Source of the DNA: Lycorma delicatula
Taxonomy: Eukaryota; Arthropoda; Insecta; Hemiptera; Fulgoridae
Assembly: GCF_047948215.1 (NCBI RefSeq)
Contig: NC_134457.1
Span: 88,422,898 to 88,486,897, forward strand
Direction of reading: 5' to 3'
Length of the DNA: 64,000 nucleotides
Below the pieces are notes generated by a model that worked only from the letters and a program-made list of their open reading frames with translations, did not search any database and was not told the origin of the DNA. This document shows positions 46,765 to 58,214 of this stretch, in pieces. The translations under genes and the position numbers were made by a program. The first letter of the stretch is position 1. Every line of letters starts with the position of its first letter.

Positions 46765-47880
46765 ACAACAACCATTCTATACAATAAAACAGTACTGGAA
46801 TATCATCTAAATAGACGGCTAATGTTATTAATGATCCTATCTATAATAATAATAATATTAATAATAATAACAATAATAATACACAAAAACAACCAATTCT
46901 CTTTCGTTTGTGCGCTTGCGTCAGTTATTAAAAAAAATCAGTGAGCAAATTATTACCGTTCTCACTTGGACGTGCTACATAAATTGTATTATTAGTACAG
47001 CGACTAAACATACATGTCATAAATGAAGTTGAAATATAATGCAAAAACATTTGTTTACTTGCCTATTCAATGGCAAGCACAACGGTTTGTACATTATATT
47101 TCATATTACAATCAATAACTAAAGGTAGCTAATAGAAGAGTACTGTATAAACAAGATTAAAAATAACAACATTAATTTACATTTTTATGAAATTTTTTTT
47201 AACCGAAATTACAAAAAAAAGGAAATTTTTAATTAAACGTGTAAGTTTATTTGTATTTGTTCAAGCCTTACTGTTCTCCAAAATGCTTGGAATGTATTTA
47301 ACATTTTAAATATATTTAAATAAAGAATTTTCATTTGAGCAATAATTTATTGAGAATGTTACAGGTTAAAAAAAAATGGAAAAACTTGGCTATATACGAG
47401 TATTTGAAGAAAACGTTTGTTCTTTAAAATCAAACAAATTATAGTAGAATTTAATTACAGAAATTTATAATCTAAATACGAATACAACAAAAAAATACAA
47501 TTTAATGTAAAAATTACGTAATGTAATTCAATAAATAATTAAATTTTATTCATAAATATCAATTTTATCCCACTGGTAAAGGAAAAAATCTTGTTCGTTG
47601 TTGTAATTGCATTCAAAGCCTAACTTCTTAAATATTTAACAAAATTTTAACTATAAATACGATTCGAAAAAATACAAATGAGTGGAAAACGATAAGCAAG
47701 ATTAATTTTAATTACGAATTAAAATATTACATAAATATTAAACAGCTGGGAAAGGACTATAAAACTTTCGTGGTACTGCCCCTCATGTTTAATGAAATTT
47801 TAAAATGTAAATAATACAATAAATAAGTTGTTAAGTAAATTTTAATTAATATTAAATAAAAATTTTGAATAGGTAAATAT
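46765..47880. other. AT-rich stretch, no gene seen
   Basis: An (ATA)n-like tract lies at about 46,845-46,880. Nothing else recognised. Confidence 0.6.
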
Positions 47881-48125
47881 TAGCTGGTCAGGTCTAGCCA
47901 GGGGACTCCGACCCCGGAGACCATTATTATTATTGTTCATTATCGATATGATTGTTAGAATAATACTGATAAATAACGATGAAAGCCTGTTCAATTTATA
48001 AAAGCTATCAGTGAATTGCAATTTCTTCAGTGCAACAGTTTGATTAGCGCAGGACTCGAAACGTGGAGTGATCTGAAGTATGCGAGTTTCAGAATAGTCG
48101 GCCTCCGTCTTAAAACTATAGATAT
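47880..48125 (+). repeat. Dispersed repeat family C, copy 1
   Basis: Opens with TAGCTGGTCAGGTCTAGCC and includes AATACTGATAAATAACGATG and GCGCAGGACTCGAAACGTGG. The opening resembles TAGCCGGTCAGGGCTTGCC at 59,770, and both then carry AACA/AATA-CTGATAAA. GC-richer than neighbours. The minus open frame 47,842-48,153 (103 codons) is its antisense reading and has no domain. Confidence 0.5.
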
Positions 48126-48299
48126 AACTGATTATATGCAAATTAAGAAACATTTTAGTTACATATATTATTACATAATTTACATATAATTCTGGGGTGA
48201 ATTATATGTAAATTATGAAACTATGTGTAAACTATATGTAACTAATATATATACATAATATTTAACTAAATTATAGGCATAACTGGTTACTTGACCTTC

Positions 48300-48600
48300 G
48301 TACAGGTAAAAATGTATTTTGCAAGTCCCTTAAAATCACCTGGAAAACACCACGAGGAGGTGACTGTAGTTCGTTTCTTTTTTTTTAATTTTTTTGTTTT
48401 ACGTCTTTTTAGTCAAGTTACCGGAGGCGGGTGAGCCAGTCACATTACGGACACTGTAAGAGTAACAGTGGCTGTGTTGATTGAGCCTCCGCGCGTACAC
48501 CGTCGCACCTTTAAAGTTCTTTTCTCGATAACCGAAAGATATATTGAAAAACATAGACACCTTTTTTTTTAGAAAATTTAATTTCAAATACTGCAAGTGG
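48300..48600. repeat. GC-richer repeat with palindromic core
   Basis: Contains TACCGGAGGCGGGTGAGCC, a CAGTCACATTACGGACACTG / ACAGTGGCTGTG imperfect hairpin and CCGCGCGTACACCGTCGCAC. Its two ends recur close together at 32,345. Class not recognised. Confidence 0.4.
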
Positions 48601-48639
48601 TTTTTCTATTTGATTGAACCAAAGGTTTAGCCATAGTTA

Positions 48640-48755
48640 AATATCGGCAAGGAACATAATCCAGTTGTTACCGCAAGCCATTGTTCATACAAAATTTCAG
48701 CTCAATTTGTTGAGTAGATTTTGAATGAAAGAGTAACACACTCACATACACCATT

Positions 48756-48821
<66 letters not shown>

Positions 48822-48830
48822 CAGGTATAA
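48640..48830 (+). repeat. Retroposon-like 3' end followed by (TA)n
   Basis: TTTCAGCTCAATTTGTTGAG and TGAATGAAAGAGTAACACAC are phrases common at the 3' ends of insect retroposons, and the copy runs into about 30 TA units (48,759-48,819). The family assignment is an impression. Confidence 0.4.
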
Positions 48831-49059
48831 ATTATTGCCGATTATAAATATTATTATTAATAGTAAAAATAGTTTATCAATTGGTTTGACTGACCGGTTA
48901 CAAGAAGCAGTTTGATGCACAATTGCATAAGATCAAAACGATGACTAAAAAAAATTCCGTTTCCACTCTCTTAATCAAAAGTTTTTACCATAAAAATAAT
49001 GCACTTTTATGCGTATGATTCAGAGAAAATCAAATATTTTACTAAAAAATGTTGGGTTC

Positions 49060-51300
49060 CAGTTAATCCTCTTCACCGGATGAAACTTCTGTCGTCGATA
49101 TTACAGTAAATTTACCTCCCCCCAAAAAAATTGATAACTACCTTATATAAAATTATTAATAACAGCAACAATTTCAAAACATGTAAGGTATCAAATTATA
49201 ACAAATTAATTCAAAATGTTTTTTTTAAATTCTAAAGATGGGTCTCATGAAAATTCTTTTTTTATAAAAACATTTCCAGTCGTCTACATTAGTGAAAAAT
49301 GTATATTTTAAGTACGAGTTCCCATTCAGCTCTCTTGTTTTTTGAGGCTTAAAAATTTATTTATTGAAGTAATTATCATGATTTCCGATTGTCCGATGAG
49401 ATCGAAAATCGGCCCCAAACTAAAGTTCTAAATATTACGTAAATTGAAAAATCATCTACAAATAAAGAACACATAACCGGTTTTCGCACACAGATTTTTA
49501 TACTCTTTATGACTACTACAAATAAGGTAACACATAGGACACTTCACTGTGGGATTTCATTATTTGATGTGAAACTTTCGGATATCGTCGTTCCAACTCG
49601 AACTCGAAAGAACCGACTACTGAGGAAACCCTTGATAAAAAGATTTCCTTGTATACCCCCATTCATGTAGTATATTTAGGATTTCTCTCCTCCAAGCCGT
49701 GTCGTAAGCCTTTTGCATTTAAAAAAAACCAGGCGTTGGTGAAGAAGAAAGGTGTTTTAAATAACAGATTCCAGGGAAACTACATGATTGGGAGCCGATT
49801 TATCTTGGCGGAACGCCAGTTAGGGATCAATTAGGGCGTTTCTCTCGAAGTACCACATGAGACAACGGTTTATCTCTCGTTTCATCAACTTGCACAGGGT
49901 ATTGATCAAGGATATAGGACGTCAACTTGTGGGGCATGATTTATCTTTACCAGGTTTCAGTACGGGAATCACCAATGCTTCTGACCAAGAATTCGGAAAC
50001 ACATCCAGTCAGAGACCAGATATTTTATTGTAAATAGACAGCTGATGTAATGCAGTATCCGGGAGGTAAGATAACACACTGAATTTGATATTATCATTTC
50101 CAGGGAAAGTGTCACGGGAATTTTCAAGGTATACCTTAGTTTAACAAAAAAAGGAATGTTTAATTCATTTTGCGAATCTCTGATAATGAAAGGCTCAGTT
50201 TCTACTTGTAACCTATACCTCATAAACTCAGGACAGTAGGAGGATGTAAGTGAAACTGACCAAAACAAGTAATGAAACGTGTTCGCTACATCAATTGGCA
50301 CGGTAACGAGGATGCCGTTGATTTCTAGTCCAATCGGCGGTGATGATTATCCTGATCCAAATATGGTCCGTACTTTTCTAAAAAACCGATGATAGAGTTG
50401 TCAGAGAAATGGTATCGACATAGTTTAGCCATGATTTCCGCTTAGCAAACCGAAACACTCGACGGCATACAGCCCTCGCATTGCGGTAGGCGCAGAGCAT
50501 TTCTGTTGTCGGCCTACGATTGAGATTACGTAAAGCTCTACGACGCTCCCTTAATGTACTCCTGCATTCTTCGTTCAACCACGGATCACCAGGCCACCTT
50601 GGTTTTCCACATGTTAGAGGAATATATTCTATTACACTATCGAATATACAAGATAGATGTACAAACTTGAAAAGTTGGTAGATCGTGTCACCACTTTCGT
50701 CGTATTGGCTAAATGAATTTTTGTACCCGATTCAGTCAGCTTTTCCAATTACCCATCTGCGTAGCGAATCTGAGACAAATCATTATTACTGACCGAGATA
50801 ACAGCCGGTCTATGATCGCTTCCAAAAATGTTTTTAGAAACGCCCCAGATAAGTCGTGGAAGAAGGGCTGCTGAACACAATGGCAGATCAACGCACGAAG
50901 ATATACCTGATACAGACGTGTATGATTCATCGTTTAATAAGTAGAGATTTGGTTCTATCTCAGTCAATTAGCTGTACTGCCTCGGGAAAACCCTTTGAGA
51001 AGGACTTACTCTCTTTCTTACATATCTTAAGGAGTAAGATTCCCCGTGTGGTTAAAAACGTTGTTTTAATTTCTCGACTGTGGCTCTATTGCTACTGCAG
51101 CAGCATAGCTATAGAGGGAAAATATAGCGATTGATCAAATTTTGAGAATCGGGTTTTTGAATATGCCAATTTAGAGGTCAAGGGGAAAAACTGGCCTCTC
51201 ACAAGCGGTGAGTCAATGTGGCAAGAACCGCATTGTCGGACCGTGTGGGAGTTTCTTGATGTTGTTGCTTTCTTCAACCGACGTCAGCAGTTTACCTAAG
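49060..51300 (-). pseudogene. Non-LTR retrotransposon ORF2 relic (endonuclease + reverse transcriptase)
   Basis: On the minus strand, from right to left, the apurinic-type endonuclease ends with DLPLCSAALLPRLIWGVSKN and GSDHRPAVISV; SDHRP (50,803-50,820) is the catalytic box. Next comes the linker RERRRALRNLNRRPTTEM and AVCRRVFRFAKRKSW. The reverse-transcriptase N-terminus follows: INGILVTVPIDVANTF, then YCPEFMRYRLQVETEPFI near 50,200-50,230. Finally RPISLINTLCKLMKREINRC and MWYFERNALI (about 49,827-49,900) correspond to the early fingers/palm region. Frameshifts separate each piece, and the catalytic YADD/FADD part is not readable. Endonuclease type and layout suggest the I/Jockey group. The element is dead. 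Confidence 0.8.
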
Positions 51301-52310
51301 GGAAAAGACTTCTACCGCACTGCTGTCGGAAGCTAACCTAGAAATATATATGGCTGACCACCAGCCAATTAAGGCTCCAAGCGCTTCAATATGGTGGACA
51401 GGTAATTGCTGGCATTCAGCGACATAGGCGTAGCAGCGAATTGCTGTCTCTACGAAATAAATTTTAATTTATGGATGTCATATATATTTTTAGTAGTTGG
51501 GTGCGCCTACCCATTTTAGCAAATATATTAAAAGTGAGCGGTTGGGACACGTAAGGCAGTGGTGTATGGCACCGCGCTTAGTCCGCTTACGCTGTTAGGT
51601 AAGCTCTAGGAGCTATTTAGGATACTGGTCGCTAAACTGTTCAAGGCTCAGTAGCCGTTTGTGGCACAGACATTTGGTCGTATGCTTTAGGGCGACCGAA
51701 TGGGGTAGTGTCGGGAGAAATGCCAAGCAAACCAAAATGCCAACTTTTAGAAATAAAGTCAAAAAAGTTATTGAAGTTTTCAGAATATGTTACGTACGCA
51801 TGTGTCTTGATTGGGCTGTATTTTGATTAATATCGTTTGACCGGCTAAATATATATTCTTCGGAGATGCTCAAAAACTTCTATTTGTGGAACAATGATAG
51901 CATTACACTTTTGACAGAATTAAAGTAAAACATTCTAATAACAATACCTCCTGCAGTGTGAAACAGCCTCACACCACCAATAGTCAGGGGTTTACCTTCA
52001 ATCCTTCATCCTTAGCACAGACTTGTAGGTCTCCCGGAAACCTACAAGTCTTTAAAAAGACCAAGATTTCCCGGAGTCTCACAATCCGCAACAAGAATCA
52101 CAATCTACTCCTTAAAGCCTTCAATCACTGACGTCGAAGTGCTCCATAAGCACCGATAGACCACAACAGGAACAACCTTATCTATCCAGAACATGATACA
52201 CATATGATCACTAAGTTTCTTCTTCCAGGACTTCTCAACCACCACGCTACCGGATTTAGGCATGGGCTACATCGACTCGGACCCAGGTGGCAAATTTTTT
52301 AATCGCTGAA
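51300..52310 (-). mobile_element. Probable 5' part (ORF1/5' region) of the same LINE
   Basis: The base composition stays GC-richer up to about 52,310, then drops sharply, matching the composition of the ORF2 relic downstream. No zinc-knuckle or other ORF1 motif is clearly readable. An 11-bp hairpin (52,020-52,030/52,040-52,050) lies inside. The assignment rests on contiguity and composition only. Confidence 0.45.
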
Positions 52311-52589
52311 AAAGAGTAAAACCGAGCTATATTAATAATAATAATAACCGCACTTAATAATATTTAGCGCCGTTGATAATAACATTTTATGCATTCGTGA
52401 TAATAAATAAATTCGTGTTATGAATTTAAATATATAATTCGTGTTGTATATTCGATAAATATAATTCGTGTTGTGAAATAAATATTGCCAAATGTGATGT
52501 GTAGATCTGAAGTTGCAGTATTCTTCTTTCTTTTAAATTTGATTTATCGGTTAAAAAATAAGTAAATAGTATTTTTGATATTAAAAAAA

Positions 52590-53210
52590 AACTGACAACA
52601 CAGTTGTAGGAGTTTCCCGTCACACGCGTGACGGGATGCGCGTTAAACGCGCATTCACACACACAAAACTTAATTTAGCACATCAGTGCTACTCTAAAGC
52701 TCCGGGTGATAGAGGGTATTATTAACGCAGTATACCCATTTAACCACTAGTTAGAGCATTTTTTGGGGTGGGAGTGCAATTTTGCAGAACTTTTTTTTGC
52801 AAATATTATTATTTTCTAATTAACAAATGTGCCTAAGAAAAATAAGATCTTATTTAGGTGAAATCTCGAGATACTGAGGATGACCTTGCTCTACAGCCTC
52901 ACCCCCTTGACCTTTTATGTTGAAAATTTAATGGCATCAATAATCTATATATAGAAGTAATCTGAACAAGTTGGGTCAAAATCGGTTCAGTAGTTCTAGA
53001 TATATATAAGGTGATTAAGAGTGCGACACCAAACACACACACACACACATGTACATACGAACATCCGGAAAATTTCCATCCGGTTTTTTGAGTTCCTTAG
53101 GTGTCAAAACGTCAAGATCCGGTGGAAACCGCATATCCCCAAACTGGGCCGATTACAATACTTTCCCTTCTGCAGCTACAGCACTAGGCGGGAAAGTAAA
53201 AGTTAAACTC
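52590..53210. repeat. Probable non-autonomous element with hairpins and (CA)n
   Basis: A GC-richer block. It starts with two adjacent hairpins (52,616-52,654). It continues with GGTCAAAATCGGTTCAGTAG near 52,975, a phrase frequent at retroposon 3' ends, then a (CA)n at 53,033-53,049. It ends in CTACAGCACTAGGCGGGAAA near 53,175-53,195, similar to the GCTATAGCCGGGAAA tails at 30,525 and 37,980. Confidence 0.45.
52616..52654. repeat. Twin adjacent perfect hairpins
   Basis: CCCGTCAC-ACGC-GTGACGGG (52,616-52,635) is followed without a gap by ATGCGCGT-TAA-ACGCGCAT (52,636-52,654). Both have perfect 8-bp GC-rich arms. Confidence 0.95.
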
Positions 53211-53289
53211 TACTTTAAAGAATTACAAGTCATAACATTTTTCATTATTAACATTTGTCAACTGATAATTATAAATCAATTTATGTGAA

Positions 53290-55240
53290 AATATAAACAA
53301 AACTATAACTTAATTATTGTAATTAAGGAAACAAATAGATAATTTTTAATTTTTTTAATAGAAATAAATAATTTTATTTCTAACTGGATGAATAATTCTT
53401 TTTGTTATCCGTTAACCATCAGTTGTCATGCATAATATTGTAACTACATCATAAAAAAGTGATTTAGGAGAAGAAACAAATACGTTTTGGATTTTTTTTT
53501 TGTTTCTCTTTTCTTATGAGAAAGTTTTGTTTGTTCAGATCGCACACATATTTATAAAACAACGTTAAGTTTGTTGATTTAAACTGCAATGCCATGCCTG
53601 GCAATATGACTACAGACAGATGTATTTAGAAGTTGATGAAAAGTAGCATGCAGAAGATATGAACTGTTCTGTTTATTATAAATATTTTAAAAGTCTAAAT
53701 TATACAGTTTAAAATCCAAAAAAGTATAACTCGGTTTATTTTGTTTTACAAAATATTTTTTACAAGTATTTTTAGCACTTTTTTGTTCAACTCTATTACA
53801 ATTTTAAACTATTTAATAATCTATAGGGTTACCACATCTTAAAACTTTTAAATTCTGTTCTGGTATTGGTAACATTATGAAGTAAAGTAAATAAACATAC
53901 AAAAATAATAAATTCTAATTAAATTGATGATCATTAGGATTTTAGGACCTTTTTATGAAAGGTAGAAACAGAAAATAATTTTTTAATTCTTAAAATATTA
54001 ACTTTTACTAACACTTAATAAACTTAGAATTACGCTGATTCCAGCCTGTCTAACCATTTAAAGAACTAGAAAATTGTTTTTTGTGCAGTTTATTTTCACT
54101 TTTGTATTACATTTTTTTTTTAATATTTAACATACTTATACTCGTATGTGGTTTTTTTGTGTACTATTTTATATTTTTTAATATTATTTTTATTAAATAA
54201 TAGTTACTGCCAATAAAAATTTTCCCGTAATTAATAAGAAAGCCATAAAAAATATAAAAGGCAAGAAGCTCGCATCTTGATACAAATAAAAAAGGAATGA
54301 TCAAAAGATTGCGTTAAATATTGCTACCGAAAGCTAGCTAATACTCTCTGGGATACATATGTAAATCTTTGATTTTGATTGATACATAAAAATACACAAA
54401 CCATATTGATCACGTCAGAAATTTATAAGTAGGTATGCTATTCCTAGGATGAAAAAAGGAACTACCCTATCACTTGCCTGATGATAAGAAAAGCAATGGG
54501 AAAAATCTTGATCAGAGCAGTAAAAAAATACACAATGTAAATAGATTATTTAAAATACAAACCCATGAAATAATATTAAAGTAAATATGTAAAGATAATA
54601 AACTTAAAACAATAACTAAAAAATAAATAATTCAGACGACGTTAATGGAATTATTTGAACATACATTTACAAACACGTCGAACAGAGGTACATAAACGTT
54701 TTGTTTTATTAAATATTTAAAAAAAAAAATATGTTTGTAAAAGAGAATCTTTAAATTTAATTTAAAACAAATTCGTGAAAATATTTTTTAAAATGGTTGT
54801 GTAATTCATTAAAAAATGGCAAAGGAAATACGAAGAGAGCTTTTCTCCGAGCCAAATTGTTGGGTTGAGGTAAATGAGAACAGGTCCACGACAGAGAACA
54901 GGTCTAATTTGGTAAAGAAGCATATTTTTATCTTGTACAAGAATAAATTACTATTTTTTTTTTTTTTTTTTTTAGTGTGATAAAATATTTGAATAATTCA
55001 ATTCTGTTACCATAATATTATTACCTTGTAATCTAATAAATCTAATATTAACCAGTGAAGACGAGTAAAACATGAGATATATTTTCGAACCTAATATGAA
55101 GAGATTTAAAAATAGCTATTAGGAAAAAGTTTTGACGAGACCATTTGTATTCCTAATACAAATCTAATTATCAAAATTCAAAATGACGTCCATTATTAAT
55201 TTTTTATTTTGTGTTATTTCTCTTTTATTTATGATAAAAA
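53290..55240. other. AT-rich stretch, no gene seen
   Basis: A short frame starts at 54,816 (MAKEIRRELFSEPNCWVE) and meets GAG|GTAAAT. This is weak exon-like evidence with no domain. A T run lies at about 54,955-54,974. Confidence 0.5.
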
Positions 55241-55246
55241 ATTAAT

Positions 55247-55347
55247 TTTGTAGCGTATGAAAAATGTCAACATTGACCGGGATTCAAACCCAAAATCTTA
55301 AAGCTAAAAGAAAGAGGCCCTACCATTCTGCCATAGAGATAATCTGA
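55247..55347 (-). mobile_element. tRNA-derived SINE head, minus orientation
   Basis: Minus strand: ATCTCTATGGCAGAATGGTA (A-box region), GGGTTTGAATCCC (B box), then CATTTTTCATACGCTACA. The 3' tail is absent. Confidence 0.7.
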
Positions 55348-55559
55348 TTATACGTATAAATAATAACAACAATAATGGGTTTATTTTTCAAAAATAAGTT
55401 TAATCCAGTAAAAGAATAACATAGATTAATTAATAAAAAAACGTTACGTTAAATATATTCCAAAAATCACTTTTAAATATTAATAACTTAAAGCAATTTT
55501 AGAATACAGTTAAGAAAAAGGCAATGTATAACTAAAGGGCCCCTTTAGTTACGTGATGA

Positions 55560-55930
55560 GATACAGTGTTTCTCAGAAGTTGGTTCTGAGCCCTGACTTA
55601 TAGAACCTAGCTTATGATAATGTGTTCAAGCCCGAAATGCCTGAATCCGTAACCACCATCGGCTTTGCTGATGATTTACCGATCGTTTAGACATCATGTT
55701 ATGCAAGGGGGAAGGGTTTTAGTCAGTATAAGTCCGATATTACTGTCTGTGTAAATGGTTAATAGAGCTAGCTTTCCTCTCTTCCAACGAAAAAAACTCC
55801 AATTAAGAAATGCACATTTTTCAATAACAGAATGTGCAGTCAAACTGAGGAATTTTTTGTAAGGCTGTGTTATTGACAGTCCTGCTTGGATACATATGCT
55901 TGAGTACAAAAAACATGCCTTTTCAATCCA
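55560..55930 (+). pseudogene. Reverse-transcriptase fragment with FADDL box
   Basis: The plus frame reads LSPDL-stop-NLAYDNVFKPEMPE then SVTTIGFADDLPIV. FADDL at 55,664-55,678 is the catalytic palm motif of non-LTR reverse transcriptases, and the preceding SPDLxNLAYD block fits the motif before it (usually GPxLWN). After a stop, decayed pieces resembling the thumb-side region (SSNEKNSN; then FVRLCY and VIDSPAWIHMLEYKKHA in another frame) follow to about 55,920. It is R1/Jockey-like by motif. Orientation is opposite to the LINE at 49-52 kb, so this is a separate insertion. Confidence 0.7.
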
Positions 55931-57200
55931 AAGTTAGTCTACATTTTATTTACTAACTATAAAGTATTATTTTAAGTAAGTATCTGTAGTTTGTAATAAG
56001 TTCAACTTTATTGGAGAAATATGATATTTCCATTCCCAATCTCTTGTAGTAATCCCCAATCTGCGGTACAATTTCATAATCCTACCATAAATAGATTTGT
56101 AAGTCTTTATTTGAATAAAATAATAGAAAACTGCAGCCAACAAAGAATCTGATTGTACAAAGGTATTTTTCCTACAACTTGAATAATGAAACCACATCAT
56201 ATTTTTTTCAAATTGATAACAGATTTAGAGGTATTATATAATACGAAAATTCATTTAACTTCAGCTTTAAAAAGATAAAATTGTCACATCTCTACATTCT
56301 TTTTTAAATAAAAATCGTGTCTGCAAATATTTGCAATTATTTTTATATTGCACATTTTTTCATCTTTTTTTTTTAATGGAGATATAGAGTTGTACTGTTA
56401 TCTATATATAGGTAAGGGTTTTAATAAACTTAGATAAAAAAAATTTTTTGAAGTTTTGTATTTGGTAATTTAACGAAGTAAATTACTTTTTTAATTTCGT
56501 ACAAGAATGACCATTAAAAACATTTAGAAAACATCAATTTCTTCTAATGTTAGTATTTGCTATTACAGACAGATTTGCATTTTGTACAAATAATCCATAG
56601 ATATCACCTAATCACCTAATTAGCCATCACTAAATTAAAAATTTTGTTTGTCAGCGTCATCCACCAAAAGTGTAATAAAGCCTTTTTTTTTTGCTCCAAA
56701 AATCATTCATTGTCCTATTTTATGTAAAACATTTTATTCAAACATAAAATCAACAAAATAGTTGATGTCTCGATCTATTCCAATTTCTTTCAATCCTTTC
56801 TAGAGTTTTGTTTCAGTCAAATACACCATAAAATCTCGTATTTTCTTCTTGAACAGTTTATGTAATAATTACATATTGACTCAATATTTTCATTCTATTT
56901 ATACGACAGAAAAGCATCTCTCTATCTCAATGACATAATTTACGTAAATTTTTGTTAAATTTTTATGGAATACTCTGTGATAATTTTGTATTAAGTAAAT
57001 TTCGATGATTTCTTTTTTCTTCATACAAAGGCAACAGAGAAGTACAAATAGTTATGTTCTTCGTCTAGTTCTATTTTTTCTTTTGTTAGCACTTCGCTCA
57101 TCACCGACCTTTTCATAAGCATTCTCCAAGTCCACAAAGACAATGTAAGGTACCAAGGAAAGAAATATCATAAGATATTACAGGACGCAGCACACAAATT
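55930..57200. other. AT-rich stretch, possible tiny RT trace
   Basis: On the minus strand near 57,110-57,145 the translation VFVDLENAYEKV resembles the VFxDLEKAYDxV palm motif A of reverse transcriptases, but nothing either side extends the match convincingly. No other gene seen. Confidence 0.35.
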
Positions 57201-57205
57201 TAAAA

Positions 57206-57323
57206 AAATCGTGTTCGAATCGCGGTCAGGCATAGCATTTTCACACACTACAAAAATTGTTATTCATCTCATCCTCTGGAGTAATACCTAACGATGGTCC
57301 CGGAGGTAAAAAAAAAGAAAAAT
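57206..57323 (+). mobile_element. 5'-truncated SINE, about 10-bp TSD
   Basis: Starts at the B box (GTGTTCGAATCGCGG), continues GCATTTTCACACACTACAAA and CATCTCATCCTCTGGAGTAA, and ends GGTCCCGGAGG plus an A-rich tail. AAATTTAAAA occurs on both sides (57,196-57,205 and 57,324-57,333). Confidence 0.8.
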
Positions 57324-57360
57324 AAATTTAAAAGTATCTTTATTTGTTAAATTAATTAGT

Positions 57361-57512
57361 CGATCTCCGTGGCAGAGTGATAGCACATCGCCTTTAATCC
57401 GGAGAACCTGAGTTCGAATTCCAGTCAGGTATTTTTCATACGCTCCAAATCTCCATTTTTATATTCCCATATACAAGCTTCTATGGTGAATTAATTCACC
57501 AGCCAAAAATAA
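57361..57512 (+). mobile_element. tRNA-derived SINE, third tail type
   Basis: CGATCTCCGTGGCAGAGTGA (A-box region), GAGTTCGAATTCCAGTC (B box), CATACGCTCCAAAT, and the end AAGCTTCTATGGTGAATTAA then TTCACCAGCC, as in the minus copy at 41,335. It lies just downstream of another SINE. Confidence 0.85.
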
Positions 57513-57519
57513 AAATACA

Positions 57520-58210
57520 TGAACAGAATTTAACTTTCATTAGAAAAAAAATTACTCATTCGAATGCTGCGATAACTGTCGTAAAATGAAATTTCCCATT
57601 AAATCGTTAATATTTTGAAACCAGCTAACTTGATTTTTATAAACAAAATACCAAAAGAATTTAAACCATTTTCTAAATTTCATTTGCGAGAGTCCGAGTT
57701 AGTTAATCTTACGCAACTTGGTTTAGCAGCAGCGAAAAATATTACTTAAAATTAAAAAAGATGTAAAATTCATTGCATTATTTGATTAAGCTTTGCTGCT
57801 CACTGGATAATAGGATTATTAGGATTAATTTATCCATAAAACCATCTTCAAAGTTCAGCAAAAAAATGTTGTAAAAGAATCATTCCCGTGGCCGAGTGCA
57901 GCCTGATTTCTCCTATTGAAACATACAAATATATACTGTACATGTACGTTCTACTCGTAAATTACATAAATATAAATTTTATTACTGTAATGGTTATTAG
58001 TAAATTCTAATAATCTTTTCATTTAATAGGGAGGCGGGTCGTTCAATAGTGAAAGTGGCGAATGACAACAGCGGAAAACTATTTAATAAAATAAACTGAA
58101 ACTGTCTGTCGTTCAAGTTCCCACTCCAGACATAGAAAATATCAGCTGTTTGAAAAATAATTCTATTATTATAACCTATTTTATTTATTTCAAAACGTCG
58201 GCTCAGCTTA
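57520..58210. other. AT-rich stretch, no gene seen
   Basis: May contain the left end of the mariner downstream, but no terminal inverted repeat was identified. Confidence 0.5.
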
Positions 58211-58214
58211 AAAC

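Noticed and set aside
47842..48153. 103-codon minus-strand frame
   Set aside because: Covers repeat family C and AT-rich flanks; the opening is shared with another copy whose frame is not open.
48702..48920. Open frames on both strands across 48.7-48.9 kb
   Set aside because: Both are translations of a (TA)n tract.
52426..52662. 78-codon minus frame
   Set aside because: Crosses the twin hairpins and duplicated TATAATTCGTGTTG phrases; looks like non-coding repeat edge.
57361..57435. Possible functional tRNA gene
   Set aside because: A and B boxes are present but the acceptor and anticodon stems do not pair and a SINE body and tail follow.
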